From NCBI GenBank assembly GCA_050732575.1, contig JBOHRF010000153.1, forward strand, positions 1 through 11,194: DNA of 11,194 nt. The letters run 5' to 3'. A program made the position numbers and the translations under genes. The notes under the pieces are model-generated. The model was not told where the DNA came from and ran no database searches. It saw only the letters and a list, made by a program, of their open reading frames with translations. Below, piece after piece: positions 1-6,605 of this stretch (its first letter is position 1; each line of letters starts with the position of its first letter). Source of the DNA: JBBDWZ01 sp050732575 (lineage in GTDB: Bacteria; Gemmatimonadota; Gemmatimonadetes; Longimicrobiales; RSA9).

Positions 1-208
1 AGACGCGGGCCGAATCAACCCGAGCCGTGAGGGCGCCGCTTTGCATGCCCAACAGCTCGACCTGGGCTGCAGAGATGCCCGCACCGGTCGTGGCATCGAC
101 GACGCGGCCAACCAATCGACCCGCGCCTTGCGCGCGCGCGTGTGACACGGTTGTGCAAAGACCGAGCAGCCCGACGGCCACGAAACGAAGCAAGCGAAGG
201 TTGTTCAT
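1..208 (-). CDS. Secreted protein with carboxypeptidase-regulatory-like domain, possible TonB-dependent receptor (5' part)
   Basis: Only the first 69 codons lie in the window; the rest runs off the left edge. The start is the ATG at 208-206. Residues 1-26 form a clear signal peptide: a basic N-terminus (MNNLRLLR), a hydrophobic core (FVAVGLLGLC) and a likely signal peptidase I cut after ARA/QG. The mature protein opens with RLVGRVVDATTGAGISAAQVELLG (residues 31-54, a few residues more than the core motif). This is the typical beginning of a carboxypeptidase-D regulatory-like beta-sandwich, with G-x-V-x-D-x-x-T-G-x-x-I-x-x-A-x-V spacing. In bacteria this domain often forms the periplasmic N-terminus of large TonB-dependent outer-membrane receptors, but it also occurs in other exported proteins, so the receptor assignment is inference. 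The gene is divergent from mgtE. Shine-Dalgarno pairing is weak (GAGAC just before the ATG). Export and the domain are well supported; the final product is not. Confidence 0.75.
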   Translation of the reverse strand, partial: MNNLRLLRFVAVGLLGLCTTVSHARAQGAGRLVGRVVDATTGAGISAAQVELLGMQSGALTARVDSARV

Positions 209-332
209 GTCTCGTTCATTCGAGGTACCGGGAAAACCGCTTGGGGCGGCAGTTGTCGCAAGATGGAGGGCGGGCGTTTCGCTTCGGGCACAGCTGCGTA
301 ACGAAGGCGTCAGAAGCACCCCGAACGTTACC

Positions 333-361
333 TTGCCGCGCCGGGAACTGCGCGCTAGACT
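333..361 (+). promoter_or_regulatory. Candidate sigma70-type promoter of mgtE
   Basis: TTGCCG at 333-338 (4 of 6 matches to TTGACA) and TAGACT at 356-361 (4 of 6 to TATAAT) are separated by exactly 17 bases. Transcription would begin near 368, leaving a leader of only about 24 bases before the mgtE ATG at 392. Such a leader cannot hold a magnesium-sensing M-box riboswitch, so control by leader RNA is unlikely if this promoter is the right one. The call rests on pattern matching alone. Confidence 0.45.
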
Positions 362-391
362 CGCGCGCGCCAACCGTTGGAGAATGGATCG

Positions 392-1699
392 ATGGAGAAT
401 CCCGAACTCATCCAGGATGAGCTGAAGGAAGCCTGGGAGCTGCTCTCCCCCGAGGAGCGGCTGGCCGGCTTCCGTTTGCTCGATTCCGAGGATGCGGAGG
501 AGTTCTTCTTCGATCTGAGCGCGCCCGACGAGTACGAGCTGCTGCAGGCGCTGCCCACGGCCGAACGCCGGCGCTGGATGCGGCTGCTGGCGCCCGATGA
601 TGCAGCCGACGTGGTGCAGGCGGCCGATGAGGAGGAGCGCGTCGCCCTGCTAGGACTGCTGGATGAGCCGACGCGCCGGGAAGTCAGCGCACTGCTCGCT
701 TATGAGGAGGATGACGCGGGCGGTCTCATGAGCTCGCGCTTTGCCCGGCTCCGGCCCGATATGACCGTGGATGAGGCCATCACGTACCTGAGACGGCAGG
801 CACTCAGCCACGTGGACGTCGAGACCATCTACTACATCTACGTGCTGGAAGCCAACCAGCGGCTGCTGGGCGTGGCCTCCTTCCGCGAGCTGTTCTCCGA
901 GCGGGGCGATCGGCTGGTGCGCGACGTGATGCGCACCGAGTTCGTGAACGTGCCCGAGGAAATGGACCAGGAGGCCGTGGCCCGCGTCATGGCCGACCAT
1001 GACATCGTGGCCGTGCCCGTGTGTGATGCCGAAGGTCGCATGGTCGGTATCGTGACCGTAGACGACATCGTGGACGTGGTCCAGGAAGAAGCCACCGAAG
1101 ACGTTCAGAAGTACGGCGGTATGGCCGCGCTGGAGGAGCCCTACCTGCGTACCAGCTTCTTCGATTTGATGAAAAAAAGGGCCGGTTGGCTTTCGCTCCT
1201 GCTGGTGGGCGAAATGGCGACCGCATCGGTAATGAAACACTACGAAGGTGCGGTCAGCAGTGCGCTGTTTTTGATCACGTTCGTGCCGCTCATCATCAGC
1301 AGCGGCGGCAATTCAGGATCGCAGGCGTCCACCCTGGTCATCCGTGCGCTTACGCTGGGTGAGATCCGGCTGCGTGATTGGTGGCGCGTCATGCGCCGCG
1401 AATTGGCCGCAGGCCTCACACTCGGTACGATCCTGGGCACCATCGGATTTCTGCGCGTGGTCGCCTGGAATGCGATATTCCCTCAGGAATTCGCGCCCGT
1501 CTCCATGGGCCTGACCGTGTTCTTCAGTTTGATCGGCGTGGTGATTTTCGGTACGCTGGCTGGCTCCATGCTGCCGCTTTTGTTACGCCGCCTCAACTTC
1601 GACCCCGCTAGCGCATCCGCGCCCATGGTGGCAACACTGGTGGACGTGATGGGACTGGTGATCTACTTCACCGTGGCGAGCGCGCTAGTGCTCAGCTGA
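392..1699 (+). CDS. mgtE: Magnesium transporter MgtE
   Basis: This 435-residue protein fits the usual MgtE length (about 450) and domain order. MgtE is an inner-membrane, Mg2+-gated channel for Mg2+ entry; its cytosolic domains close the pore when intracellular Mg2+ is high. Residues 1-115 are the acidic helical N domain, with the family landmarks LAPDDAADVV (66-75) and EEDDAGGLMSS (105-115). Two CBS motifs follow (about 118-235; VGIVTVDDIVDVVQEEATED at 218-237), then the plug helix and five membrane segments from about residue 264. The family signature is present: PLIISSGGNSGSQ (299-311) in TM2, and PMVATLVDVMGL (411-422) in the last segment, with D418 matching the conserved pore acid. I chose the ATG at 392 because GGAGA at 379-383 is spaced correctly for it. 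A TTG at 377 would add five residues but would consume that ribosome binding site. The gene converges on the SCO gene. Confidence 0.95.
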   Translation: MENPELIQDELKEAWELLSPEERLAGFRLLDSEDAEEFFFDLSAPDEYELLQALPTAERRRWMRLLAPDDAADVVQAADEEERVALLGLLDEPTRREVSALLAYEEDDAGGLMSSRFARLRPDMTVDEAITYLRRQALSHVDVETIYYIYVLEANQRLLGVASFRELFSERGDRLVRDVMRTEFVNVPEEMDQEAVARVMADHDIVAVPVCDAEGRMVGIVTVDDIVDVVQEEATEDVQKYGGMAALEEPYLRTSFFDLMKKRAGWLSLLLVGEMATASVMKHYEGAVSSALFLITFVPLIISSGGNSGSQASTLVIRALTLGEIRLRDWWRVMRRELAAGLTLGTILGTIGFLRVVAWNAIFPQEFAPVSMGLTVFFSLIGVVIFGTLAGSMLPLLLRRLNFDPASASAPMVATLVDVMGLVIYFTVASALVLS

Positions 1700-1713
1700 C
1701 CGCCAGAGCGGGT

Positions 1714-1727
1714 CGAAAGTCCTTTCG
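1714..1727. terminator. Possible weak bidirectional hairpin between mgtE and the SCO gene
   Basis: CGAAAG-TC-CTTTCG is a perfect inverted repeat in the 70-base gap between two convergent genes. Steric limits on the two-base loop leave about four effective pairs, and no U-run follows on either strand. If it ends transcription at all it is weak. The position is suggestive, the structure less so. Confidence 0.2.
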
Positions 1728-1769
1728 CCTTACCCTCTCACGGCGCATCACACCCACTTGCAGGCGCTG

Positions 1770-2402
1770 TTAATCGACTCTCTCGAGATCCTTGCGCAGG
1801 CGGGCGAGTGCTTCTGGGTCGGACGATTCGTAGGTGCCGCGCACCTGGCCGTCGCGATCGATCAGCACGATCCGATCGGTGTGCGTCACCGTGTAATCTG
1901 CAGCGCCGGCACTTTTGTGCGGGTGCCCCAGATGCGCTGGGTGCATGGCGGTGAGCCGGAAGCCCTGGGTAACCAGTGGAATCACGGTTTCGAGAGCGCC
2001 GGTCAGGAAAACCCAGTCGGGCTTGGCGGCTCGGAATTGCGCGGCGTAGGCGCGCAGCACGGCGGGTGAGTCACGCACCGGATCGACCGAAAACGAGAGC
2101 AGTCCCACATTGCCCGGCCGATCCTGGCGTTGCAATGAATCACGAAGCGCGGCCATGCGGTGAGTAACCAGTGGACAGACGTCCGGGCAGTTGGTGTAGA
2201 CGAAGCTGGCCAGCCACACGCGGCCGTGCAGCTGCTGGCTGGAAAACGGCGTGCTGTCCTGATCGAGGAGCCGGAATTCCGGGACGGGCCACAAGACGGC
2301 GGGCATTTCAGCCGCGCGCTGGCGGGCCATGGCCAGACCGATGATGGTGAGCACGGGCAAGAGCAGGAGCAGCGCCAGCATGCGCATCGATTTCAACTTC
2401 AA
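1770..2402 (-). CDS. SCO1/SenC family copper chaperone, thioredoxin fold
   Basis: SCO proteins are membrane-anchored thioredoxin-fold proteins facing the periplasm. They deliver copper to, or reduce the cysteines of, the CuA site of cytochrome c oxidase. Numbering from the TTG start, residues 1-26 are an uncleaved anchor or signal segment (basic MKLKSMR, then a Leu-rich core). PEFRLLDQD (41-49) opens the redoxin domain. The copper ligands are present: the CxxxC pair in TNCPDVCP (C72, C76) and the distal histidine in VTHTDRIVLID (H174). At 210 residues the length is normal. I chose the TTG at 2402-2400 because AGAAAGG lies six bases upstream and the TTG overlaps the stop of the preceding EVE gene as TTGA. 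The ATG at 2432 would add ten polar residues ahead of the signal segment; ATGs at 2387 and 2381 would shorten its basic end. It is the last gene of a three-gene operon. No cytochrome oxidase subunit is in the window, so the partner is inferred from the family. Confidence 0.88.
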   Translation of the reverse strand: MKLKSMRMLALLLLLPVLTIIGLAMARQRAAEMPAVLWPVPEFRLLDQDSTPFSSQQLHGRVWLASFVYTNCPDVCPLVTHRMAALRDSLQRQDRPGNVGLLSFSVDPVRDSPAVLRAYAAQFRAAKPDWVFLTGALETVIPLVTQGFRLTAMHPAHLGHPHKSAGAADYTVTHTDRIVLIDRDGQVRGTYESSDPEALARLRKDLERVD

Positions 2403-2827
2403 CGGGCGCCTTTCTGCAGCACGCGTTCCCATTGTGCAGCCGTCACCGGTTGTACGGCCACGCGCGGCATCTTCACAAAGCTCATCTCGGCCAGGACAGG
2501 ATCGGCGCGCAGCTCGCTCAACGGCACGGGATGCTGAAACGCGGCCAGCGGCTCTACATCCACTACGACCAGGTCCGCGTTCTTGGGATCCGGGTATGCG
2601 GCACGGATCACGCGCACCGTGCCCATGATGGCTTTGTCGGGCGCAGTATGATACAACAGTGCCACATCACCGACCTGGAACGTCTTGAGGTTCCGCTGTG
2701 CGCGCGCGTTCTTGATGCCATCCCATACGGCACGACCCTCACGCATCAGCTCCGGCCAGCCGTAGGTCTCGGGGTCGGCCAACAACACCCAGCGCGAGGC
2801 TGCGCTATCGGATGTAGTGGGGCTCAT
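2399..2827 (-). CDS. EVE domain-containing protein
   Basis: This 142-residue protein is one EVE (PUA-like) domain, related to bacterial homologues of thymocyte nuclear protein 1. Family landmarks appear in order: WVLLADPETYGWPEL (residues 13-27), the WDGIKNARAQRNLK strand-turn (34-47), VGDVALLYHT (52-61), VRVIRAAYPDP (72-82), the PVPLSEL segment (101-107), and a C-terminal SFVKMPRVAVQPVTAAQWERVL run (116-137). The fold is known for binding modified bases in nucleic acids through a small aromatic cage. The substrate of this protein cannot be told from sequence. There is no signal peptide, so it should be cytosolic. The ATG at 2827 overlaps the stop of the upstream LeuA-like gene as ATGA, which fixes the start. 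The 3' end overlaps the SCO start by four bases. No restriction or defence gene lies nearby, so a housekeeping or RNA-related role is as likely as defence. Confidence 0.9.
   Translation of the reverse strand: MSPTTSDSAASRWVLLADPETYGWPELMREGRAVWDGIKNARAQRNLKTFQVGDVALLYHTAPDKAIMGTVRVIRAAYPDPKNADLVVVDVEPLAAFQHPVPLSELRADPVLAEMSFVKMPRVAVQPVTAAQWERVLQKGAR
2409..2415 (-). promoter_or_regulatory. Ribosome binding site fixing the TTG start of the SCO gene
   Basis: Read on the minus strand this is AGAAAGG, six bases before a TTG that shares its last two bases with the TGA of the upstream EVE gene. The site lies inside the EVE coding region, as expected for translational coupling. It is the main reason for preferring the TTG over the upstream in-frame ATG at 2432. 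Confidence 0.5.
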
Positions 2828-4077
2828 GATGCACGCTTTTGCACGGCGCCAAAGCTGGTGCAGCTCATATGGATTTCCTGGTCGCTCAAGGCGTGATCCG
2901 TTCGTTTGGCCAGTGAGAACACGTGCTGGCAGAGAGTGTCATCATTGGCATCATAGCCGTGTTCGGCCAGCCAGTATTTCACGTTGGACATGCCGCTCAC
3001 GTGACTCACTTCAATGCGCTGGCGGCGACCGAACAGCGCGGCCGGCACTGCCGAGTACACACGGTCGGCCAACCACTCATCGCCCTTCTGGCGGGCTTTG
3101 ATGATGGCGGCCGCGTGCACACCGGTGCCTGTGCGGAATGCATCTACACCAAACACCGGGTAATTGGGCGGAATGTCCACACCGGTGGCGCGCGCCACGG
3201 TCTCACAATATTGCGGCAGTGTGCTAAGGTCAGCGTCGTGCAAACCCAGGAGCTTCAGGTTCACCAGCAGCACGTCCATCTCGGTATTACCCACGCGCTC
3301 GCCAATGCCGAGCGCCGTGCCGTGCACACGATCTGCACCCGCTTCAATGGCGGCCATCGTGTTGGCCAGGCCAAACCCGCGGTCGCGATGCCCGTGCCAG
3401 TCCACTTTGATGGATTCGCCGGTCGGCCGAACCACTTCTTCCCGAATGAAACGGACCAGCTGTCGTACGCCCTGCGGTGTGGCGTGACCCACAGTATCGG
3501 CCAGGCAGATGCGGCGCGCACCACATTCGATAGCCTTCGTGTACAGCTTGCGCAACACTTCCGGCTGCGCGCGCGTCGTATCCTCGGTCACGTACATGAC
3601 CGGCAGATTCTCGCGCACGGCAAACGTGACTGCCTCCTCGGTCACGCGCAGCATCTTCTCCAGGGTCCAATCTTCCGTATACTGGCGGATGGCCGAAGAA
3701 CCGATGAAGGTGCAGGCTTCGATGGGTATGCCGGATTCCTGCGCGATGCGCGCGATGGGCTCGACGTCGGCGATCACGGTGCGCGCGGCACAGTTCGCGC
3801 CTATGGGCAGCCGGGCCTGTGCGATCTCGCGGGCCAGGGCCCGTACGTCCGCGGCCGCGCGCGGACCGGCGCCCGGCAGGCCGATATCGGCAGTGTGGAT
3901 GCCGAGCCCGGCCATGAGATGCAGGATCTCGATCTTCTGCGCGATGGGCGGATCGGTGACGGATGGCGACTGCAAACCATCGCGCAGTGTCTCGTCGTCC
4001 AGCTCGACACGGCGCAGGCTGAAATCGAAAGAGTCGCCCTCTGTATTCCAGTCGTAGATCAGGTCACGCTCTTGCAC
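2824..4077 (-). CDS. LeuA/citramalate-synthase-like DRE-TIM enzyme (pyruvate carboxyltransferase domain)
   Basis: This belongs to the DRE-TIM metallolyase superfamily, whose TIM barrels make or break C-C bonds using a divalent metal (isopropylmalate, citramalate and homocitrate synthases; HMG-CoA lyase). The 417 residues show the N-terminal signature VELDDETLRDGLQSPSV (24-40), with R32-D33 in the catalytic loop. They also show TEDTTRAQPEVL (164-175), the metal-binding HxH in VDWHGHRDRGFGLAN (225-239; H228, H230) and GIGERVGNTEMD (257-268; N264). After the barrel come GTGVHAAAIIKA (317-328) and RIEVSHVSGMSNVKYWL (354-370), resembling the linker subdomains of citramalate and isopropylmalate synthases. 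The long C-terminal leucine-binding regulatory domain of LeuA is missing. I chose GTG at 4077-4075 because AAGGA lies six bases upstream; the longer open frame reaches back across the divergent peptidase gene and has no family-like sequence. It is the first gene of an operon with EVE and SCO. Fold and class are sure; the exact substrate is not. Confidence 0.88.
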   Translation of the reverse strand: MQERDLIYDWNTEGDSFDFSLRRVELDDETLRDGLQSPSVTDPPIAQKIEILHLMAGLGIHTADIGLPGAGPRAAADVRALAREIAQARLPIGANCAARTVIADVEPIARIAQESGIPIEACTFIGSSAIRQYTEDWTLEKMLRVTEEAVTFAVRENLPVMYVTEDTTRAQPEVLRKLYTKAIECGARRICLADTVGHATPQGVRQLVRFIREEVVRPTGESIKVDWHGHRDRGFGLANTMAAIEAGADRVHGTALGIGERVGNTEMDVLLVNLKLLGLHDADLSTLPQYCETVARATGVDIPPNYPVFGVDAFRTGTGVHAAAIIKARQKGDEWLADRVYSAVPAALFGRRQRIEVSHVSGMSNVKYWLAEHGYDANDDTLCQHVFSLAKRTDHALSDQEIHMSCTSFGAVQKRAS

Positions 4078-4083
4078 GCCATA

Positions 4084-4088
4084 TCCTT
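4084..4088 (-). promoter_or_regulatory. Ribosome binding site fixing the GTG start of the LeuA-like gene
   Basis: On the minus strand AAGGA stands six bases before the GTG at 4077-4075. An ATG two bases closer to this site is out of frame. The in-frame extension upstream has no better start and no similarity to the family, so this site sets the N-terminus. Confidence 0.6.
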
Positions 4089-4101
4089 GCTCGCTCCAGA
4101 A

Positions 4102-4131
4102 TTGGCAAATTGGACGAGCGCCGCCTAGGAT
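4102..4131 (+). promoter_or_regulatory. Candidate promoter of the M20 peptidase gene
   Basis: TTGGCA (4102-4107, 5 of 6 matches to the -35 consensus) and TAGGAT (4126-4131, 4 of 6 to the -10) are 18 bases apart. Transcription would start near 4138, giving a leader of about 85 bases that contains the purine-rich tandem repeat. This is a better match than the facing minus-strand candidate. Confidence 0.4.
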
Positions 4132-4136
4132 GTCAA
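4108..4136 (-). promoter_or_regulatory. Candidate promoter of the LeuA-like/EVE/SCO operon
   Basis: On the minus strand a perfect TTGACA (4136-4131) is followed after 17 bases by CCAATT (4113-4108), which matches TATAAT poorly (2 of 6). The perfect -35 and correct distance from the GTG (about 30 bases) favour it; the poor -10 counts against. It overlaps the candidate promoter of the divergent peptidase gene. Confidence 0.3.
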
Positions 4137-4156
4137 ATAACACCCGGAAGAAAAAC

Positions 4157-4187
4157 CGGAAGAGAGGAAGAGCGGAAGAGAGGAAGA
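4157..4187. repeat. Purine-rich 15-base tandem repeat in the peptidase leader
   Basis: CGGAAGAGAGGAAGA occurs twice, at 4157-4171 and 4173-4187, separated by a single G (period 16). The flanks are also purine-rich: GGAAGAAAAA before it, and a G-run with GAGG, GAGGAA and GGAGGGG after it, up to the peptidase start. The plus-strand RNA therefore carries several Shine-Dalgarno-like GGAAG/GAGG words upstream of the real site at 4211-4215. The base composition differs sharply from the surrounding coding DNA. Confidence 0.8.
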
Positions 4188-4222
4188 CTGGGGGGCGAGG
4201 TGAGGAATAAGGAGGGGCAGCG

Positions 4223-5428
4223 GTGACTGTGGACCTGGAGAAGGTGTTTGCCCTGCCATCGGTCGTGAACGCGCGCAAGTTGATCCGCAAATTGGATGCG
4301 CAAACGGTGAACGATATGATGGAGATCGTGCGCATCCCGGCCCCACCGTTCCAGGAGTCGGAGCGCGGCCTGTGGCTGGCCGATCGCCTGCGCACCCTGG
4401 GACTGGCCGATGTAGCGACCGATGAAGTGGGCAACGTAGTGGCCCGTTTACCCGCAACCATCCAGGCAGCGGAGTCCACACCGGTCATCCTGTCCGCTCA
4501 CCTGGACACGATTTTCCCACCAGAAACCGAGATTGTTGTGCGGCGCGAGGGTGGACGGATTGCCGCTCCCGGCATTGCCGACAATGCGCGGGGACTGGCT
4601 GCACTGCTCACCATTGCGCGCGCGCTCATGGAAGCGAACGTGGCCACCGCGCATCCCATCGTGCTGGTGGCCACAGTCGGTGAAGAGGGCGTGGGTGACC
4701 TGCGCGGCGTCAAGCACCTGATGCGGCCAGGCTCGCACTACCGCGGCGCGGCCGCGTTCATCACCATCGACGGTACGGGTCTGCGGCGCATCGTACATCG
4801 CGCCATCGGCTCCCGCCGTTTTGCCGTCCGCATCAGCGGGCCCGGTGGCCATTCCTGGGCCGACTTCGGGCTGGCCAATCCACTGCACGCCCTGGGACTG
4901 GCGATTGGACGCCTGGCCGAGCTGGAGCTTTCGCGTCATCCGCGCGTAGCGCTCACGGTAGGTCGCGCGGGCGGCGGCACCAGTGTCAATGCCATTCCCT
5001 GCGACGCCTGGATGGAAATCGACCTGCGCAGCGAAGCAGGCAGTGTTTTACTGGAAACGGAAGACGAACTGCGCCGTATCATCAAGGAGTCCGTGGACCA
5101 GATGAACGCGCAGCGCCGGCGCGGCTCGCCTGCTTTGCGCCTGGAGATTCGCGTGATCGGCGATCGACCAACCGGAGAGACGCCGGTCAACAGTGCTATC
5201 GTGCGCATGGCGCGCGCGGCTACACGCATGATCGATGAAACACCTGAGCTGGTGGCATCTTCAACCGATGCCAATGTGCCCATCGCGCTCGGCATACCGG
5301 CCATAGCCATCGGCGCCGGCGGCGAGTCCGGCGGCACGCACACGGAAAGCGAATGGTATGTCAACGATGGTGGCGCGGCCGGCCTGGAGCGGGCTTTGCT
5401 GATTGCGGTTGGAGCGGCTGGCGCATAA
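4223..5428 (+). CDS. M20-family zinc metallopeptidase (PepT/ArgE/CPG2-like)
   Basis: Enzymes of this family use two Zn2+ ions to hydrolyse peptides or N-acyl amino acids, usually in the cytosol. The 401-residue protein carries the whole active site. The first metal site is SAHLDT (91-96; ligand H93, with D95 supporting), and the bridging ligand is D120 in GIADNARG (117-124). The catalytic glutamate and next ligand are E154-E155 in TVGEEGVGD (151-159), followed by D183 in ITIDGTG (180-186) and the last ligand H373 in GGTHTESEW (370-378). The lid/dimerisation domain inserts at about 195-310 (SGPGGHSWADFG at 205-216, SVNAIP at 254-259). No signal peptide is visible. The start is GTG at 4223, supported by GGAGG at 4211-4215 with a seven-base gap. 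The gene is divergent from the LeuA-like operon and its stop lies 13 bases from the convergent nucleotidyltransferase. Substrate preference (tripeptide, dipeptide or acyl-amino acid) cannot be read from the sequence. Confidence 0.93.
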   Translation: MTVDLEKVFALPSVVNARKLIRKLDAQTVNDMMEIVRIPAPPFQESERGLWLADRLRTLGLADVATDEVGNVVARLPATIQAAESTPVILSAHLDTIFPPETEIVVRREGGRIAAPGIADNARGLAALLTIARALMEANVATAHPIVLVATVGEEGVGDLRGVKHLMRPGSHYRGAAAFITIDGTGLRRIVHRAIGSRRFAVRISGPGGHSWADFGLANPLHALGLAIGRLAELELSRHPRVALTVGRAGGGTSVNAIPCDAWMEIDLRSEAGSVLLETEDELRRIIKESVDQMNAQRRRGSPALRLEIRVIGDRPTGETPVNSAIVRMARAATRMIDETPELVASSTDANVPIALGIPAIAIGAGGESGGTHTESEWYVNDGGAAGLERALLIAVGAAGA

Positions 5429-5441
5429 CGAATGGAACGGC

Positions 5442-6434
5442 TCATCCACCGCTAACAACAGCGTGATCGCCCACACTGACGCTACCCGTCACGCCATGCA
5501 GCTCGACGTTGTTGCCCACGATGGAATTGTGCAGGTCGCAGTCTTCGAGCGTTGTGTTCTCACCCACGATCGTATCGCGCAACGTCGTATTGGCAATCTT
5601 GCAGCCAGTCTCGATCGAGACATTCGGGCCGAGCTCGACATTGTCGAGGTCAACGCCTTCGGCCACGCGCACGGGCGGCTTGACTTTCACGCCCACGCCA
5701 CCATCCGGTTGACGTTCGCGCGTGGTCTCCAGCAAATGCCGATTGGTACCGAGCAGTGTTTCGACCTGGCCGCAGTCGTACCAACCCTGGACTTCCACGA
5801 CTTTGATGCGTGCGCCCTGGTCGATCATGTACTGGAACGCATCGGTCAAATAGAACTCGCCACCTTTTGCCTTGGGCCCACCGGTCACGCTCTTGATGCC
5901 TTCGAAGAGCAGCTTCCAGTCCTTGATGTAGTACAATCCGATATTGGCCAGCTTGGAGATCGGATCGCGCGGTTTTTCGACAATACGTTTCATGAAGCCC
6001 TGGTCATCGGTCACGATCACGCCGAAGCGCTGGTAGTCCTCCACTTCTTTGGCCCAGATAACGCCGGCCACATCGGCCGGTAACCTTTTCACCATTTGCA
6101 GGTCAGCATCGAACAATGTATCGACAAAGATGATCAGGCAGTCCTGGTCAATGAACGGCTCGGCCAGCTTTACCGCGCCGGCCGTACCATCCTGAACGGG
6201 CTGCTCCACGAAATGCGAAGTGAAATCGGGATACTCGCGGCGGACGTACGCTTCGATGGTTTCCTTGAGGTAGCCCGTAATGAAGACGGCTTCACTGACG
6301 CCCAACTTGCGCAGGTCATCCAGGATGTAGCTCATGACCGGCTTGCCGCCGACTTTGAGCAGAGGTTTGGGAGTGGTATACGTATGCGGCCGCAGCCGCG
6401 TACCTTTGCCGGCCAGGGGAATGATGACCTTCAC
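5442..6434 (-). CDS. Sugar-1-phosphate nucleotidyltransferase (RmlA/GalU-like) with beta-helix tail
   Basis: It likely transfers a nucleotide to a sugar 1-phosphate, making an activated sugar (dTDP-, UDP- or GDP-linked) for cell-surface polysaccharide. The 330 residues open with the nucleotide-binding signature LAGKGTRLRPHTYTTPKPLL (7-26), including the R13 and K23 positions of the family. Next come QDGTAGAV (81-88), the metal-site segment FVDTLFDAD (103-111), VEKP (152-155), GEFYLTDAF (192-200) and GWYDCGQVET (217-226), matching the W-x-D-x-G-T motif. From about 257 the chain becomes imperfect hexapeptide repeats (GVDLDN, GPNVSI, GCKIAN, GENTTL, GNNVEL), a left-handed beta-helix as in long RmlA-type and GlmU-type enzymes. 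The start is GTG at 6434 with GGAGG eight bases upstream. The usual GDN of the metal loop reads VDT here. Which sugar and which nucleotide are used is open; dTDP-glucose synthesis is the default guess. Confidence 0.9.
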   Translation of the reverse strand: MKVIIPLAGKGTRLRPHTYTTPKPLLKVGGKPVMSYILDDLRKLGVSEAVFITGYLKETIEAYVRREYPDFTSHFVEQPVQDGTAGAVKLAEPFIDQDCLIIFVDTLFDADLQMVKRLPADVAGVIWAKEVEDYQRFGVIVTDDQGFMKRIVEKPRDPISKLANIGLYYIKDWKLLFEGIKSVTGGPKAKGGEFYLTDAFQYMIDQGARIKVVEVQGWYDCGQVETLLGTNRHLLETTRERQPDGGVGVKVKPPVRVAEGVDLDNVELGPNVSIETGCKIANTTLRDTIVGENTTLEDCDLHNSIVGNNVELHGVTGSVSVGDHAVVSGG

Positions 6435-6488
6435 GCCTCACACCTCCACCCATGGTTGGTCATGAAATGCCGGGGGCACGGCGCGCGC

Positions 6489-6494
6489 AAGATA
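6489..6494 (-). promoter_or_regulatory. Candidate extended -10 of the nucleotidyltransferase gene
   Basis: On the minus strand this reads TATCTT, preceded by TGC, which fits an extended -10 element (TGnTATCTT). The -35 region is unconvincing. Transcription would begin near 6482, with a leader of about 48 bases to the GTG at 6434. I found no equally good promoter for the divergent SIMPL gene in this 171-base spacer. Confidence 0.3.
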
Positions 6495-6605
6495 GCAGGA
6501 CTCGGGCCGGGGAAGAAACGGTGGTGACTCGCCAGCATGGCGTACCGGACGTAGTTTCCGCGGGACGGTAGGCCGAAAGGAATGGTTCTGGCAGTTGGAG
6601 GAGGC

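Noticed and set aside
362..391. M-box magnesium riboswitch before mgtE
   Set aside because: The leader from the candidate promoter is only about 24 bases, and no paired elements of an M-box can be found between the divergent genes.
650..1240. A 196-codon minus-strand frame rich in His and Gly inside mgtE
   Set aside because: It is a shadow of the mgtE CBS region; the apparent metal-binding histidines come from reverse-reading GTG/CAC and GAC codons.
2923..4128. A 401-codon open frame on the plus strand, antisense to the LeuA-like gene
   Set aside because: Its low-complexity, His- and Arg-rich translation matches no family, while the minus frame carries every DRE-TIM motif.
4078..4488. N-terminal extension of the LeuA-like frame to 554 residues
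   Set aside because: The extra 137 residues overlap the divergent M20 peptidase and its purine-rich leader, look like non-coding Ser/Arg/Pro translation, and are not needed given the well-placed AAGGA before the GTG at 4077.
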